Shown here one piece after another: positions 52,670-62,760 of a DNA stretch of 64,000 bases. The position numbers and the translations under genes were made by a program. Numbering within the stretch: position 1 is the first letter of the stretch; each line of letters starts with the position of its first letter. Under the pieces are notes generated by a model that saw nothing but the letters and a program-made list of their open reading frames with translations, was not told the DNA's origin and searched no databases. The stretch comes from Rhinopomastus cyanomelas (Eukaryota; Chordata; Aves; Bucerotiformes; Rhinopomastidae): positions 206,899 to 270,898 of the forward strand of contig VXBP01000347.1 in the NCBI GenBank assembly GCA_013400115.1, written 5' to 3'.

Positions 52670-52682
52670 GCCGCCATTTTGG
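52670..52682 (-). promoter_or_regulatory. GSPT1: YY1-type site (CCAAAATGGCGGC)
   Basis: Minus-strand CCAAAATGGCGGC is a strong match to the YY1 consensus (AANATGGCGGC). It is about 185 bases upstream of the GSPT1 ATG and in the gene's orientation, a usual placement close to a transcription start. Confidence 0.65.
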
Positions 52683-52736
52683 TAGTTTTTAGCTCCCCAG
52701 GGCCTCGGCCCGAGGGCTGCGGGGGCACGGGCAGAA

Positions 52737-52764
52737 ACTACGATACCCATCGCGCCTTGCGGGA
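52737..52764 (+). promoter_or_regulatory. GSPT1: ZNF143/SBS-like element
   Basis: ACTACGATACCCATCGCG followed by ccttgcggga resembles the ACTACAATTCCCAGCATGC promoter element bound by ZNF143/THAP11. Three mismatches, so binding is a prediction. Confidence 0.5.
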
Positions 52765-52827
52765 GGCCGCGGCCCGCCCCCGGGGCACACGGGAACTGGC
52801 GGTGCGGGGGTTTCCGCCCCTTGCGAA

Positions 52828-52853
52828 AATACGATTCCCGTCGGCCGTTGCGC
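52828..52853 (+). promoter_or_regulatory. GSPT1: Second, weaker ZNF143/SBS-like element
   Basis: aatacgattcccgtcggccg repeats the architecture of the element at 52737 (TACGAT-xCCC, then a gttgcg close) 90 bases away. More diverged. Confidence 0.35.
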
Positions 52854-52858
52854 CCGCC

Positions 52859-52872
52859 GTCCGCCATTTCCG
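52859..52872 (-). promoter_or_regulatory. GSPT1: Second YY1-type site
   Basis: Minus-strand gcggaaATGGCGGAC matches the YY1 core AAATGGCGG. Its ATG is in frame with GSPT1 (see findings). Confidence 0.55.
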
Positions 52873-55620
52873 CCTCCGTTTCGGGGGCAGACGGGACCTG
52901 TAGTTGGCGCCAAGAGCCCAGGCGGGATACCCGCCCCTCGTCCCCTCATCCCACGCGAGGGAAGGGGCAGCAGCCTTGAGGGACTGGCGGGTTGAGCCTG
53001 GCCCCGGCGCCCCTGAAGGCTGAGGCGAGTGGGCCCGCCGGCGGCTGTCACTTGCTCGGGTTTTCTGCTTCTTTTGCGGACTCAGCGGCTGAATTCAGAT
53101 GCAGACGTGTCCAGCGTAACTTCTAGCTATGCAGAATCGCTCCTGGCTAGTCCTAGAAAGCGCAGGTGCGGAGTGACAGTGACAGAGCAGTGAGAGCCCC
53201 TGCGTGGGCCAGAAAACCCCACAGATGCAGGTTTGTGGGCACCTGGGCCCTCGCGGGAGGCCAGAGCCAACAGCGCTGTGTGAGCCCAGCCAGGACTTGT
53301 CTAGGTGCCTTCAGAGTTCCGGTTTTGGCAGTTCTACAGCAGCACGCTTTAATTTGGTCGTCTTAATTAAAACAATAATTCTAGTTAACCCAAATTAAGT
53401 AGGACTTGTCACATACTGAGGCCCTTGGCTGGTTAGACTATTAAAATGTACTCCAAAAAATAACCAAGAAAACAATAAAGACTGCTTGAATTTAAGTCTA
53501 TTTGGAAGAGACAGGGAGGAACAGCAGGGCAATTACTAGGTTTTGGTTGTTTTACATGGCTGTGGCAGCGTTTCATCCTGGAAGACTCCGCAGGTGTTTA
53601 GGCAAAGTGACTGCTTGGAAAACAGGAGTTTCTCTGAGCGCTCACATGTGAGGACTGAGTCATCAGCATCATTTATATTAGAACACTAGAGCAGGTTATG
53701 GAGGTGTTTTGAAAGCAGACAGGTTTAGAACTAAAATGTGAGGGGTTCCATGCAGTGCAAAATTCTGCTCAGTTTTGGCTGGAGAACTGCACAAACTCTC
53801 CTGAAGTGGCATTTATATAAGCCTGGCAAAAGACCCTGGTGGATTTTGGCTGCACATCAGCAGCAACTTGTGCTTGATGAACAAATTCTGCATGGCAGGT
53901 AATGCTCATGTGTTAATGGAAAAATGTGCTTGTGACTGATCATAATCAGGGGAAACACCAGTGTTTTAGACCATAGATAATTCACTTTGAAAGAAATAGA
54001 ACATAATTGACAATGAAAGACTATATACCTGTGCTACTTGATGTCTTGCTTCTTACCTACTAAGAGCTTACCCTCATCAGAGCCTAAAGAATGGGTTTTA
54101 AAGACCCTGTGAAACCCATTCTCTACTGTGAAGTTCCCTTCCACTTTTCAGACACATTGCCAGGGCTTCTGGTGTTTAAAGTTGTGTGTAATTAAGGAAG
54201 ATTCCCACCTATGTTACTGTTAGAATATTTAGAGTTTTGTTAGACTGCAAATTTTCTTAGTTGTGTGTGGCTACTGTGTCTAAAAAAAAGGTAATGTCCA
54301 CTGAGGACTGGGATAGGAGGAAAAATATGTTCCTTTTTTCCAGTCGAGGTAATTGAGGAAACTAAGTAAAGCCATAGGGGCAAGAAATAAGTTTCCTAAG
54401 CAGCTAGTAAGGAACACCTTACTAGCACTGTAAGGAACACCTCAGTGTAGCACTGTCACTTGCTAAAGGTTTGGTGGATTGGTTTTGCTTTGTTTTAATT
54501 GTCTTAAAACACTTTGCACCTTAGGTGATATTTATTAACCAGTGGGTATCTGATGAATTAGTACAGGAACAAAGTTACATCATTTGGAACAAAGCTTTTA
54601 AATACTTTTAAAATTAATACTTTTAAATAATAGATAAAAGTCCAGTGGAAACTAAGCTTCGTTCATTCTGCTGACTGAGTGGCTTGTCACTGTACACTTC
54701 CAAACTGTCATTATAAGCATTTAAAGCTCAGGTTTGTAATTACTGCAATGCTGTACTGCAGGTTTGTTTCTTGTTTGAGCCTTGACACAGCCTGCAAGTC
54801 AGGAAAGGCTTAACTGGAGGTAGGTCCTGGATTTTCTTAGCAATTAAGACTTACCTTAAGACTACCAGCACACAGAACATGTAGGCAGCAATTCTAACAC
54901 ACACTTTGGCATTGCTTAGAAATGCTTCTTGAATGTTTTTGAAATGGAGCTTCCTTCTCCCGGGTCCTGAAGTACTCAGTTGTGATAATTCAGTCGGAGT
55001 CAGTTGTTTGTTTCCACTGTGCAGGGAGCAAGGCTAAATATGTGTTTGACCAGCAGTGTGGAAGTGCATACAAGTGCGGATTTCAGCAGAAAAGAACTGC
55101 TTACCCAACGTGCCTTCCTTGACAGGTACTTCTTCCCTAGGTACTTGCTAGGATATGAACAATTAGTCCAAAGAATTTCAAAAGATGCCAGATGTCCTTC
55201 AGACTGTACAAACCTGTTCTGCAGGCTGTGTCATGCACAGCAATGTGTAAACTCAAACACTACATTTTTAACTGAGCTAGTAGTTTGTTTTTCCACTCAT
55301 GAACAGCTGGTACTCAAAACAAAACCTAAGTGGAATCATAATTTTACTGGCAAAGTATCTACCGGAACATTAATACTTATGTTTTCCTGAGGTTTTTGAA
55401 GCATTATAAAAGCTCTGCTTGTTTAAATCTCTTTTGCCTCAAAATGTTTGCAATAAATAAAAAGCTTTTCTTATTGAGAATCACCCATATAGATCTGTCA
55501 TTACATCACGACCAACTGAAATTATCAAAGCACCGCTTAGAAAAGAAGAGGCTGATCCACCTCAGCGTTGTCACGTGGGGACCGAAGTGCAGAAAAACTG
55601 CATCCTCCACAGTCACAGCT

Positions 55621-56064
55621 CTACTTGTGCGGCCTTCTAAGTGCCTTCTCAGACCCTTCACTGAGACAGTCTATCTCATGAAGTTTAGCAAAGAACGATC
55701 TGCTTGCTTTCTCCTCCTGGGTTACTGGGCTGAACCAACTCTTAAGAGGTACTTGACAAACGCCAGAGCTGATGCAAAGTAAAGATGGGGAAGAGGACTT
55801 AAGTTTTGTAGTGATAACTTACCTTGTAACTCTTGCATTTTCTTCCTACTAGGTAAGAACTGGTTCTTTTGGCTTTGTTTTTAAAGGCTCGTTCTGCCTT
55901 CAAAGCGATTCTAACTATCAGGCTACTCATTTAAGTATGTAACTCATGCATGTATTGCAATACCTCTGCATTTCAGGGCATGGCTCACAGTGTGTTGGTT
56001 CAACTTCGGCTTGCTGCCACACCAGAAAGTGTTGCTCCTTCCAGTCATACTCTTTCTTTCCCAT
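55621..56064 (-). CDS. Candidate unidentified 3-exon small gene, 102 residues
   Basis: I do not recognise this protein. The minus strand reads from an ATG in good context (gcaaaATGG, 56064) through 56064-55964 (101 nt, donor AGAG|gtattg), 55910-55823 (88 nt, acceptor gatagttag, donor CAAG|gtaagt) and 55740-55621 (120 nt, acceptor tacctcttaag, TAG stop). Phases join exactly, giving 102 residues. The product starts MGKKEYDWKEQHFLVWQQ, has HCEPCPEMQ, a basic middle (ALKAERAFKNKAKR) and ends SEKALRRPHK. No signal peptide or membrane segment. No canonical AATAAA was seen just downstream, and the first donor is not strong. Three short exons picked by eye can arise by chance, so this is a hypothesis. 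Confidence 0.22.
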
Positions 56065-56824
56065 TTTGCAGCAGCTCAGGAATTTATCTGATCTCAAAGT
56101 AAACCAAGTCAATTCACGTGTAACCCAGCACCCTAAAAACACTGTCCTTGCCCCTTAGGCTGCTGCTGTTTCATGGAACTGAAGAAGTTTACCTGTTGGT
56201 GGTGAGCTGCCAACTGCTTGAAGCTGCTAACTTGTTTGAAGCCTTCTAGTAACTTACATCTTTCTTATATCCAAAACAACAAGTTATTTATCTAGTAGGA
56301 AGAGGGTTACAAGGTAAATTAGTAGAAGAAAAATGCAGGAAACTGTGCTCAGCTCTCAATTAAATGCACAGCTCTTTATCTGAGGCTTATGTGAAGGAGC
56401 AGTCTAAAAGACATACTAGAAAATAAGTTCAGCATTACTTAGAACAAGCAGGTGGAGTTATATGAGTCCAGGAAGGTTTTATGGAAAATATGGATTAAGG
56501 CTGTACCAAAGTACCAGTGAGATTCCTCTCTTGAAGGAAGGTTGTGTTAGGAGTTTTCCTAGATACCATTCACAACATTCATGAGGCCTGATTCTCTGCT
56601 GAAAATACTAGTTTAAGTTTGATTAGGTACTAGAATGTTATACACTAATACTCTTTAAACTCTGACAAATTCTCTTTGCAGAGAGCCTTGTAGAGACCTA
56701 GTTGAAAACTACAGAACAAAAACCCGACTGTGTTTAGGCACGACGGCTTTTTCAAGCGCCAGATCTATCCTGAGCTTTGCTGGTGTTCTGGAAGCGTAAG
56801 CGAATTATAAAGAGGCTTTTATAG

Positions 56825-56980
56825 TAGCACAGGCTGCCCAGGGGGGGTTGTGGAGTCTCCTTCTCTGGATGTGTTCCTGTGCGGCTTGGTCTGGGTGATC
56901 CTGCTGTGGCAGGGGGGTTGGACTGGATGATCTTTGGAGGTCCCTTCCAACCCCTAATGTTCTGCGATTCTGTGATTGAT
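56825..56980 (+). repeat. CR1 LINE 3' end
   Basis: Sense CR1 tail (cacaggctgcccaggggggg to gaggtcccttccaaccccta), with a small internal deletion of the 'gagatgtttaaaacccacctgga' region. Confidence 0.9.
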
Positions 56981-59693
56981 TTGGCAACATCTTTTCACGG
57001 AGCGTTTGTTCTAACCCGGCTGTGTAACAGACGCTGTTCCTGAACCAAGACTCTCCCTCTGCTGGACACTCACACAATCGTTGGGTTTGCCTTACACTCG
57101 TGTATTTCAAGCTACCTGCTCTTGGAAGAGATGAGAAGACAGTCTTCTTCGGTTTCCAAATACAACAACATAGCACAAGCTGCCCTCAAGAGTTGTAGAA
57201 TGACCCAAAGCTTGCAAAGGGGTGTCCTCAAATGAGTTCAGCAGCTTAACTCTCATACCCACTGTGGGGAAGCCATGAGTGCTTCTGAGCTGGATCCTTC
57301 TTTTTGAGGGCTTCAATCTTGAGGCCAAGCCTTTCTTTTGGAGTAAAGTACATAGTGCAGGCTTCAGAAAAGGCATAGAATTAATTGTTTTCACTTCAAA
57401 TAGCAAAGGAAATAGATGGGTCTGTACACCAGAATACCTGTCAGCAATTCTCTCACCTTAACTCTCTCATACTTCACATGCTCAGCTCACTATTTTCCGA
57501 GGTAGCCATGTCTCTCACTTTCATGTGTGCACAAAACTTGTCTTTTTCTTCCTTGTGAGTTGGATGCTGCCTAGTTGCTGGTTCAAAGTGCCCGTTTTTG
57601 AGTGCACAGTGGCTGTGGTTTACTCTTTAGGACTTACTACATGGTTTTGATACCATGAGGCATACGAACAGTAGAGGGAAGGTGGTTTTGGTACGTAGTT
57701 TTGCAATCAAAACTGGTACATGTGCAGGTTTTTACTAAAGAAAATAAACAAAGATGGGTTTTTAGCTGTGCACTTTGTGAAGAGGCTATGTGTAGTTTAT
57801 AAACCTCACGACAACTGAACCTGTTGTAATAGCTGAAGGACTGCTTAGTGCAGAAAGGATTTGCTGAGCAAAGAATGTGCTTCTGTGGGAGGGAAGAGTA
57901 AGATCACTTTAAGGATGCGTACAGTGACTGAGTGAGGTTTGGAAAGGGTTGAGGCAGGTGGGAATCTATTTTGAAGAAAGAGAGGGACTGTGGTTTTTGA
58001 GATCTGAAACCAGGTGTAGAGCTGGTCAGAGGAAGCATCGTGCCAGTTAAGATAGCTGAAAATAAATCCTCTTCAGTATCACCTGGACCTCTATTCAATT
58101 GTTCTCATGTTTTCATCTCGAAAAGATTTTTATTACAAAATTAACCATCTGCTTTGATAGAGTGAATTTCTTTTCACCTATAAGTCTGTTGGATGTGGAG
58201 AGTAAATAATACAAGCCTAAGATGTATAGATGATTTGGAAGTGATAAATGGAAACAGAGGATGTTTTTGCTACCTGAAACAAATTTTAGAATGCTGAGCT
58301 GACTGAGGAATAATGATAACTGCTAAGAGCCACCTCCTCAGGAGGTGTTCTTCCCCTGGCTGTAAGTTGGTGTGGCTCTAGCAGGGGACAAGTAATAGAG
58401 AGAATGTGTAGTTCTGGATACCGTCAACTTGCCAGCCTTATAGCTTGATACCCAGATTAAAGAATGCAGGAAACCTGACTAGCTGGGACTCAGAGAGGCA
58501 GAGGGTGCATGCAATGCTCTGTGTAATTTTTCTAGCCTGCCTTAATGAAGAGTGTTTTTATGAGACAATAAAAATGTTGAATTTAGCACTGAAAATACCC
58601 ATTACAGGGAGTTAACCTTCTGTTTATCCACGTCCTTTTCTGACTGTAGTGACTCACTGACACGGAGGAGCTTCAAACTGCCACATCCACTGTTGGATTC
58701 CGTAACATCTCCCGTCCTATACGTGTGGTAAGACTTTTATAAACACTTATGTTTCAGATGGGAAGTTTTACATGCTGTCTGTGTGTCTCCAGGGAGGCGG
58801 TAATGGAAAAGAACTAGTTCCATGTGGGGTTTTTCATGCGTGCTTTGTTGTCCCTTCTCAGTTCTCAAGAATTCCAGTGTTCTGTCCATTACAGCTCCCT
58901 TAAGATTCTAGTTTTGGGAATGACTAAAGCCAAATAGCATTATTGACATGAAGAAAGAATAGCAGTGGCATGGGATTTTAAAAACTGATCTCCAGAGCTT
59001 GGTAATTTGGTCTAAGCAGGAGTAATTACTCCAGAATTAGTATGTGCCAGTACTTTTCTTTCAGAAAAGGCAATTTGCATGGGGGATTGTTCTGGAATAG
59101 GGATGGCTAAGTGCTAATCTCTAATCTCTCCCGTCTTGAGCGGGAGCACGCGTGGGCATTGTGGAGCTGTACGTGGGAATTTGGAAGAAAGTAATTGGGT
59201 GTCAGCTCAACTCGCCCACAAAGATAGCATGGCTAGAGAGTTTGGATACAATTGCCAGCATGAGAGTCCTTGTTCAGCTTTGGTGTGTGCCAAGCACTTC
59301 GTGTCGCCCGCAGGTGTTCATGCACATTTAACTTCGTGCGTCCTGTGAGCATCGTGCCACTGATTGGTTTTAGCTTGCTTTGTCCATCTGCAAAATCACT
59401 GAGATAGCAGTACGTGGGAGGTAGTTTTTACAATATAAAATGGAAGTGCTTTCATTAAGGAATGAAGAAAACAAATGCTAATGGTCTGTAAAAGCTATTG
59501 CACCATCAGAAAAATGCCATTCTGACAAGTACTAGCTTAGTCCGAGCTTCTCGCACAACTATTGGTATAGTCCTTTAGTCGTTCCATACCTGTGGTGTGT
59601 CAGGCAAAAGAGACTGTATCTTCTTTCTGTGAGGAGTTTACAGACCGTTAGTGCTGCTTTATTGTGCTCTGCACTTAAACCTTGCCCTAACTT

Positions 59694-59838
59694 CATAGAA
59701 TCACAGAATCACAGGGATTGGAAGGGACCTCGAAAGATCATCCAGCCCAGTCCCCCTGCCACAGCAGGATCACCTAGACCCAGTCACACAGGAACACATC
59801 CAGGCGGGTCTTAAACATCTCCAGTGAAGGAGACTCCT
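59694..59838 (-). repeat. CR1 LINE 3' end
   Basis: Reverse CR1 tail (tcatagaatcacagaatcac, agggattggaagggacctcg) to the agtgaaggagactcc block. Confidence 0.92.
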
Positions 59839-61382
59839 AGCTAAGTAAACTTTCAATGTAGTGAGGTGTAGCTGACACTATTTATATGAATGTTATTTGA
59901 GGTACTATTTTTAAGGAACATTTTTCTCTTCAGTTGCCTTGTTCTTTAATCTTTTTTGGAACTATCAGCTGTAGCAACAGCACGCCTTTCAGGGCAGAGG
60001 TCTCATTAAATTGTGCTGAATCAAACAGGCAAAATCCACGCTGTTCTCGATTTTGCACTGTGCCCAAATGACATGAACAACTCTTGTGCCTGAAAAAAGA
60101 CATTGCTCTGCAGAGCTTGTAAAAGTTAACACAATGAATCCTTTAATAAACCCTCCCTTATGTTTATTAGCAATGTGTACCCCATCCCTAGAACTGCTTA
60201 TAATTTCCCAGCCATACAGTGAGACCATACGCTCATCAATATGTGGATTTCTCAGCAGAACCATTCTAGAAAGTTCTAGCTCTTTTAGGGGATAACTGTC
60301 TGCTGTTCCTCGGAGTGCAGGAACTTTGGGAAGGAGAAGGTGGAGGGCTTTTTGCTTGTACATTGATCTCTGATTTTTGGAATTGTGATGAGGCGAATCA
60401 TAAAGAACTTATTTCTTTGGATTTTTTCTATTAATAGTTTTTAGAGAACCAGAGAGGACTCAGACCAAGCCTGTACTTGACAGTGTTGGTCAGTTGCCTT
60501 AGTGAGCAGGGGAAAAAAGTCACATGTGCTTCCCAGAAGAGCTGTGGCATTATGAAATCACCAATGTAGAAGCCACTTCACAGCCAGAAGAATTCCTTTG
60601 TCAGCTTAGCTAATATTGTTTACGAAGGGAATGTAATAGCAGAAAAACCTCTTTCTCCTGTTAAGTGCTGTGCAATTATGGCAGCAGAATTTCTGAAGTA
60701 CAGTCAGGCAAAAAAAGCTGGCAAGAGCATGAACAGAGAAACCCCAAAGTGGTGTCAGAAAAAAGCTGTGTTGTTGAAATCACGTGTGATAATAGACCTT
60801 AAGCAACGCAACTCTTCGGTGAAAGATTAACTTCAGTCTTTATGTTTAATGATTGACATAACAGTGTTACTGTCTTCACTTTTCATTTGATTATTTCAGG
60901 GTTAAACTCACTATAGCTTTGTATTTTAAAAGCAAAACCCCACATTGCTCTGTGCATGAGCTACCAAATGATGTTTCATCAGAAACAGGCATCATGTCCC
61001 AGTTACAATCTACATTTCTTCCCCTAGAATGTGAACGTATGAAGCAAGTCGGAACCAGCTTTATGACTTCCTGGTGAAATTGTTGGCATTACCCAGTCTG
61101 TAGTCGTATTTTCTTTTATCTCACCTAAATCAGATGTTGTCAATTCCTGTTTATTCCACTAACCTTGAATAGGAGAAAGCCCATAACAGAAGCCACATAG
61201 CTGTGCATCTGGCCTCTAGAAACAAGTGCAGAACCATAAGCATTTCCATTGGTGAAAGACTAGAGTACCGATTGCTTTGTTAAACTATTCCACCAAAACC
61301 AGTCTGTATATTCCCATGTGGTGCATTTTGTGGGAAAACCTCTCATACATAGTAACATAGTATAAAATGACAATTCTTTATA

Positions 61383-61645
61383 CCCTAGCTCCCTCAGCCT
61401 CTCCTCATAAGGGCGGTGCTCCACTTCCTTCATCATACCCATTGCTCTATGCTGGACTCCCTCCAGCAGTTCCACATCCCTCTTGAACTGAGGGGCCCAG
61501 AAGTGGACACAACACTTCAGCTGTGGTCTCACCAGGGCAGAGTAGAGGGGGAGAAGAACCTCTCTCGATCTGCTAACCACCCCGGGATGCTGTTGGCCCT
61601 CTTGGCCACAAGAGCGGACTGCTGGCTCATGGTCATCCTGCTGTC
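61383..61645 (-). repeat. CR1 LINE internal fragment without its 3' tail
   Basis: Reverse CR1 ORF2 C-terminal region (minus strand reads LLPLYSALVRPQLKC and FWAPQFKRDVELLEGVQ). Unusually it lacks the 3' tail that nearly all other copies keep, so it was probably cut by a later rearrangement. Confidence 0.88.
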
Positions 61646-61736
61646 TGAACCGGTTTTTTTATATATGAGCCTCTCAGGACTTGTAGCTTAGGCAGCACAC
61701 GTGACAGTGTTGAAGGTTGTTTACTGTAACTTAATC

Positions 61737-62250
61737 TGTTAGGGTTGTACTATTTCGGGTTGGTTCCTGTGGACGTTGAACCGGACAGTTGAGGGACACT
61801 TAATCTTCCCTCAACAGATGACAGGAGACCCTGGCAATTAGGGCTCAAAGATGTTGATCAAGAGACTGTCAATGAGAAAACCTGAGGTCTGTGTGCCCCT
61901 TGGTTGAACCGTTCCCTCTGTCCTCCCACGGTAACACTGACAATCACACCCGCAGGGCCAACAGCCTCTGATCTGCTGGCTCCCCTCCCAGCTGAGCCTG
62001 CGCAGTAAAAAGCAGGGACAGTGCTGCTTCAGCGTGAAGCGAGTAATTGCTTACCCAATTAGCTGTAGGACTGAAGCTGTAATCACCTAGTAGAAACTTG
62101 ATAAGTCATGAGTGCGTTTGTTCTGACCATTGGGGTTGTATAAACAGAGCTCAGCGCGGATACCCCCTGAGTTCCAGCTCTGTGCAAGACGGGCACGAAC
62201 GAAACCCCTCGGCTCTGGAGGAAAGGACCCCGAGTCTGGGACAACAACAC
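61737..62250 (+). mobile_element. Possible solo LTR of an old endogenous retrovirus
   Basis: A block opening with tgttagggttgt and closing near gggacaacaaca, of LTR-like size (about 510 bp). It contains a TATAAA at about 62140 followed by a plausible start region. Composition differs from the flanks. I see no clear target-site duplication and no internal viral genes, so this is tentative; it may simply be the outer promoter of SNX29. Confidence 0.3.
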
Positions 62251-62279
62251 GACGAAGCATTTTATTTCTGTTTTTAAAT

Positions 62280-62760
62280 CAAAAATACTTGGTCCCGGTG
62301 GCGGGGCCGGGCCCGGCGCCGCTTCCCGCCCTTTCTCGGGCTGTGTTTACCTTCCGGGGCGGGGGCGGGGCCCGGCGCGGCCCGTGCCGCCGGGCGGTGG
62401 GAGGCGGGAGCGGGTCCGGCGGACGGAGGGTGCGGGCCCGCGGCCACCATGAGTGGTGAGTGTGGGGGGCGCTCGGGCGGGGCCCTCTCTGCTCCCCGGG
62501 GCACTGGAGTACTGGCGGGGCTGGCTCGAGTGGGCCCTTGCCCCGCTGCCAGTCCGCCCGCCCAGGCGTGGCCCGGCCCCTGCGGCCCCTTCCTCGGCCC
62601 GGCTTTTCGTCACCCTGAGGCGCTGGAGTGTTGGGCCGCGCTCGGCCCGCAGCCAGCGCGGGGTAGGGTCGGCCCCTGCCAGCACCCCCACAACCCGCCC
62701 CTCTTTCTGGCTCCCAAAGTGCTGTTTTATCTTGTCTGGCGTCCTAAAGGCCGCTCTCGC
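62280..62760 (+). promoter_or_regulatory. SNX29: CpG-island promoter of SNX29
   Basis: CpG-rich block around the first coding exon. GC boxes of Sp1 type (ggggcgggggcggggcc) lie at 62356-62372, about 80 bases upstream of the ATG. No TATA box within the island. Confidence 0.65.
62449..62455 (+). CDS. SNX29: SNX29 first coding exon (M-S-G, rest off window)
   Basis: A perfect Kozak start (gccaccATGa) is followed after seven coding bases by a strong donor (ATGAGTG|gtgagt), phase 1. To my knowledge human SNX29, a RUN- and PX-domain sorting nexin, begins M-S-G and its gene is the neighbour of GSPT1 in divergent orientation, as here. The CpG island, position, strand and residues all agree. The remaining exons are expected beyond 64 kb. 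Seven bases cannot prove identity, so the call rests mainly on synteny. Confidence 0.6.

Larger units (their letters stand above)
51590..53050 (-). promoter_or_regulatory. GSPT1: CpG-island promoter of GSPT1
   Basis: The largest CpG island in the window, covering exon 1, the start of intron 1 and about 550 bases upstream of the ATG. It carries YY1-type and ZNF143-type motifs (listed separately) and no TATA box. GC richness produces long false frames on both strands. Confidence 0.8.
53051..61382. other. Intergenic DNA between GSPT1 and SNX29
   Basis: About 8 kb with only two CR1 tails (56.8 and 59.7 kb). Apart from the candidate exons at 55.6-56.1 kb I recognise no gene. Long open segments at 55004-55390 and 55396-55782 (+) and 59989-60363 (-) show no known domain. 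An acceptor/donor-flanked block at about 58651-58728 (+) (ttctgactgtag ... gtaaga) could be a non-coding exon. Confidence 0.5.

Noticed and set aside
51552..52903. Long plus-strand frames (up to 291 residues) over GSPT1 exon 1
   Set aside because: Antisense shadows in a CpG island; Pro/Arg-rich and without domains. The minus strand carries the conserved GSPT1 N-terminus.
55004..55782. Two neighbouring plus-strand frames of equal length (128 residues), one with a cluster of cysteines, considered for TNFRSF17
   Set aside because: Cysteine spacing does not fit the BCMA domain, there is no membrane segment in the right place, and the equal lengths look coincidental.
55480..56000. Minus-strand C-x-x-C clusters (HCEPCP...QRYC and CDCGGC) considered as an inverted TNFRSF17
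   Set aside because: Stops and wrong spacing between the clusters; orientation is opposite to that expected.
59136..59348. 70-residue plus-strand frame starting MSG
   Set aside because: Considered as an SNX29 start because of MSG, but it lacks a CpG promoter and RUN-domain sequence; the 62449 start fits better.
59989..60363. 124-residue minus-strand frame with SRMVLLRNPHIDERMVSLYG
   Set aside because: No family recognised, no clear splice sites or conserved context; kept only as an unexplained open frame.
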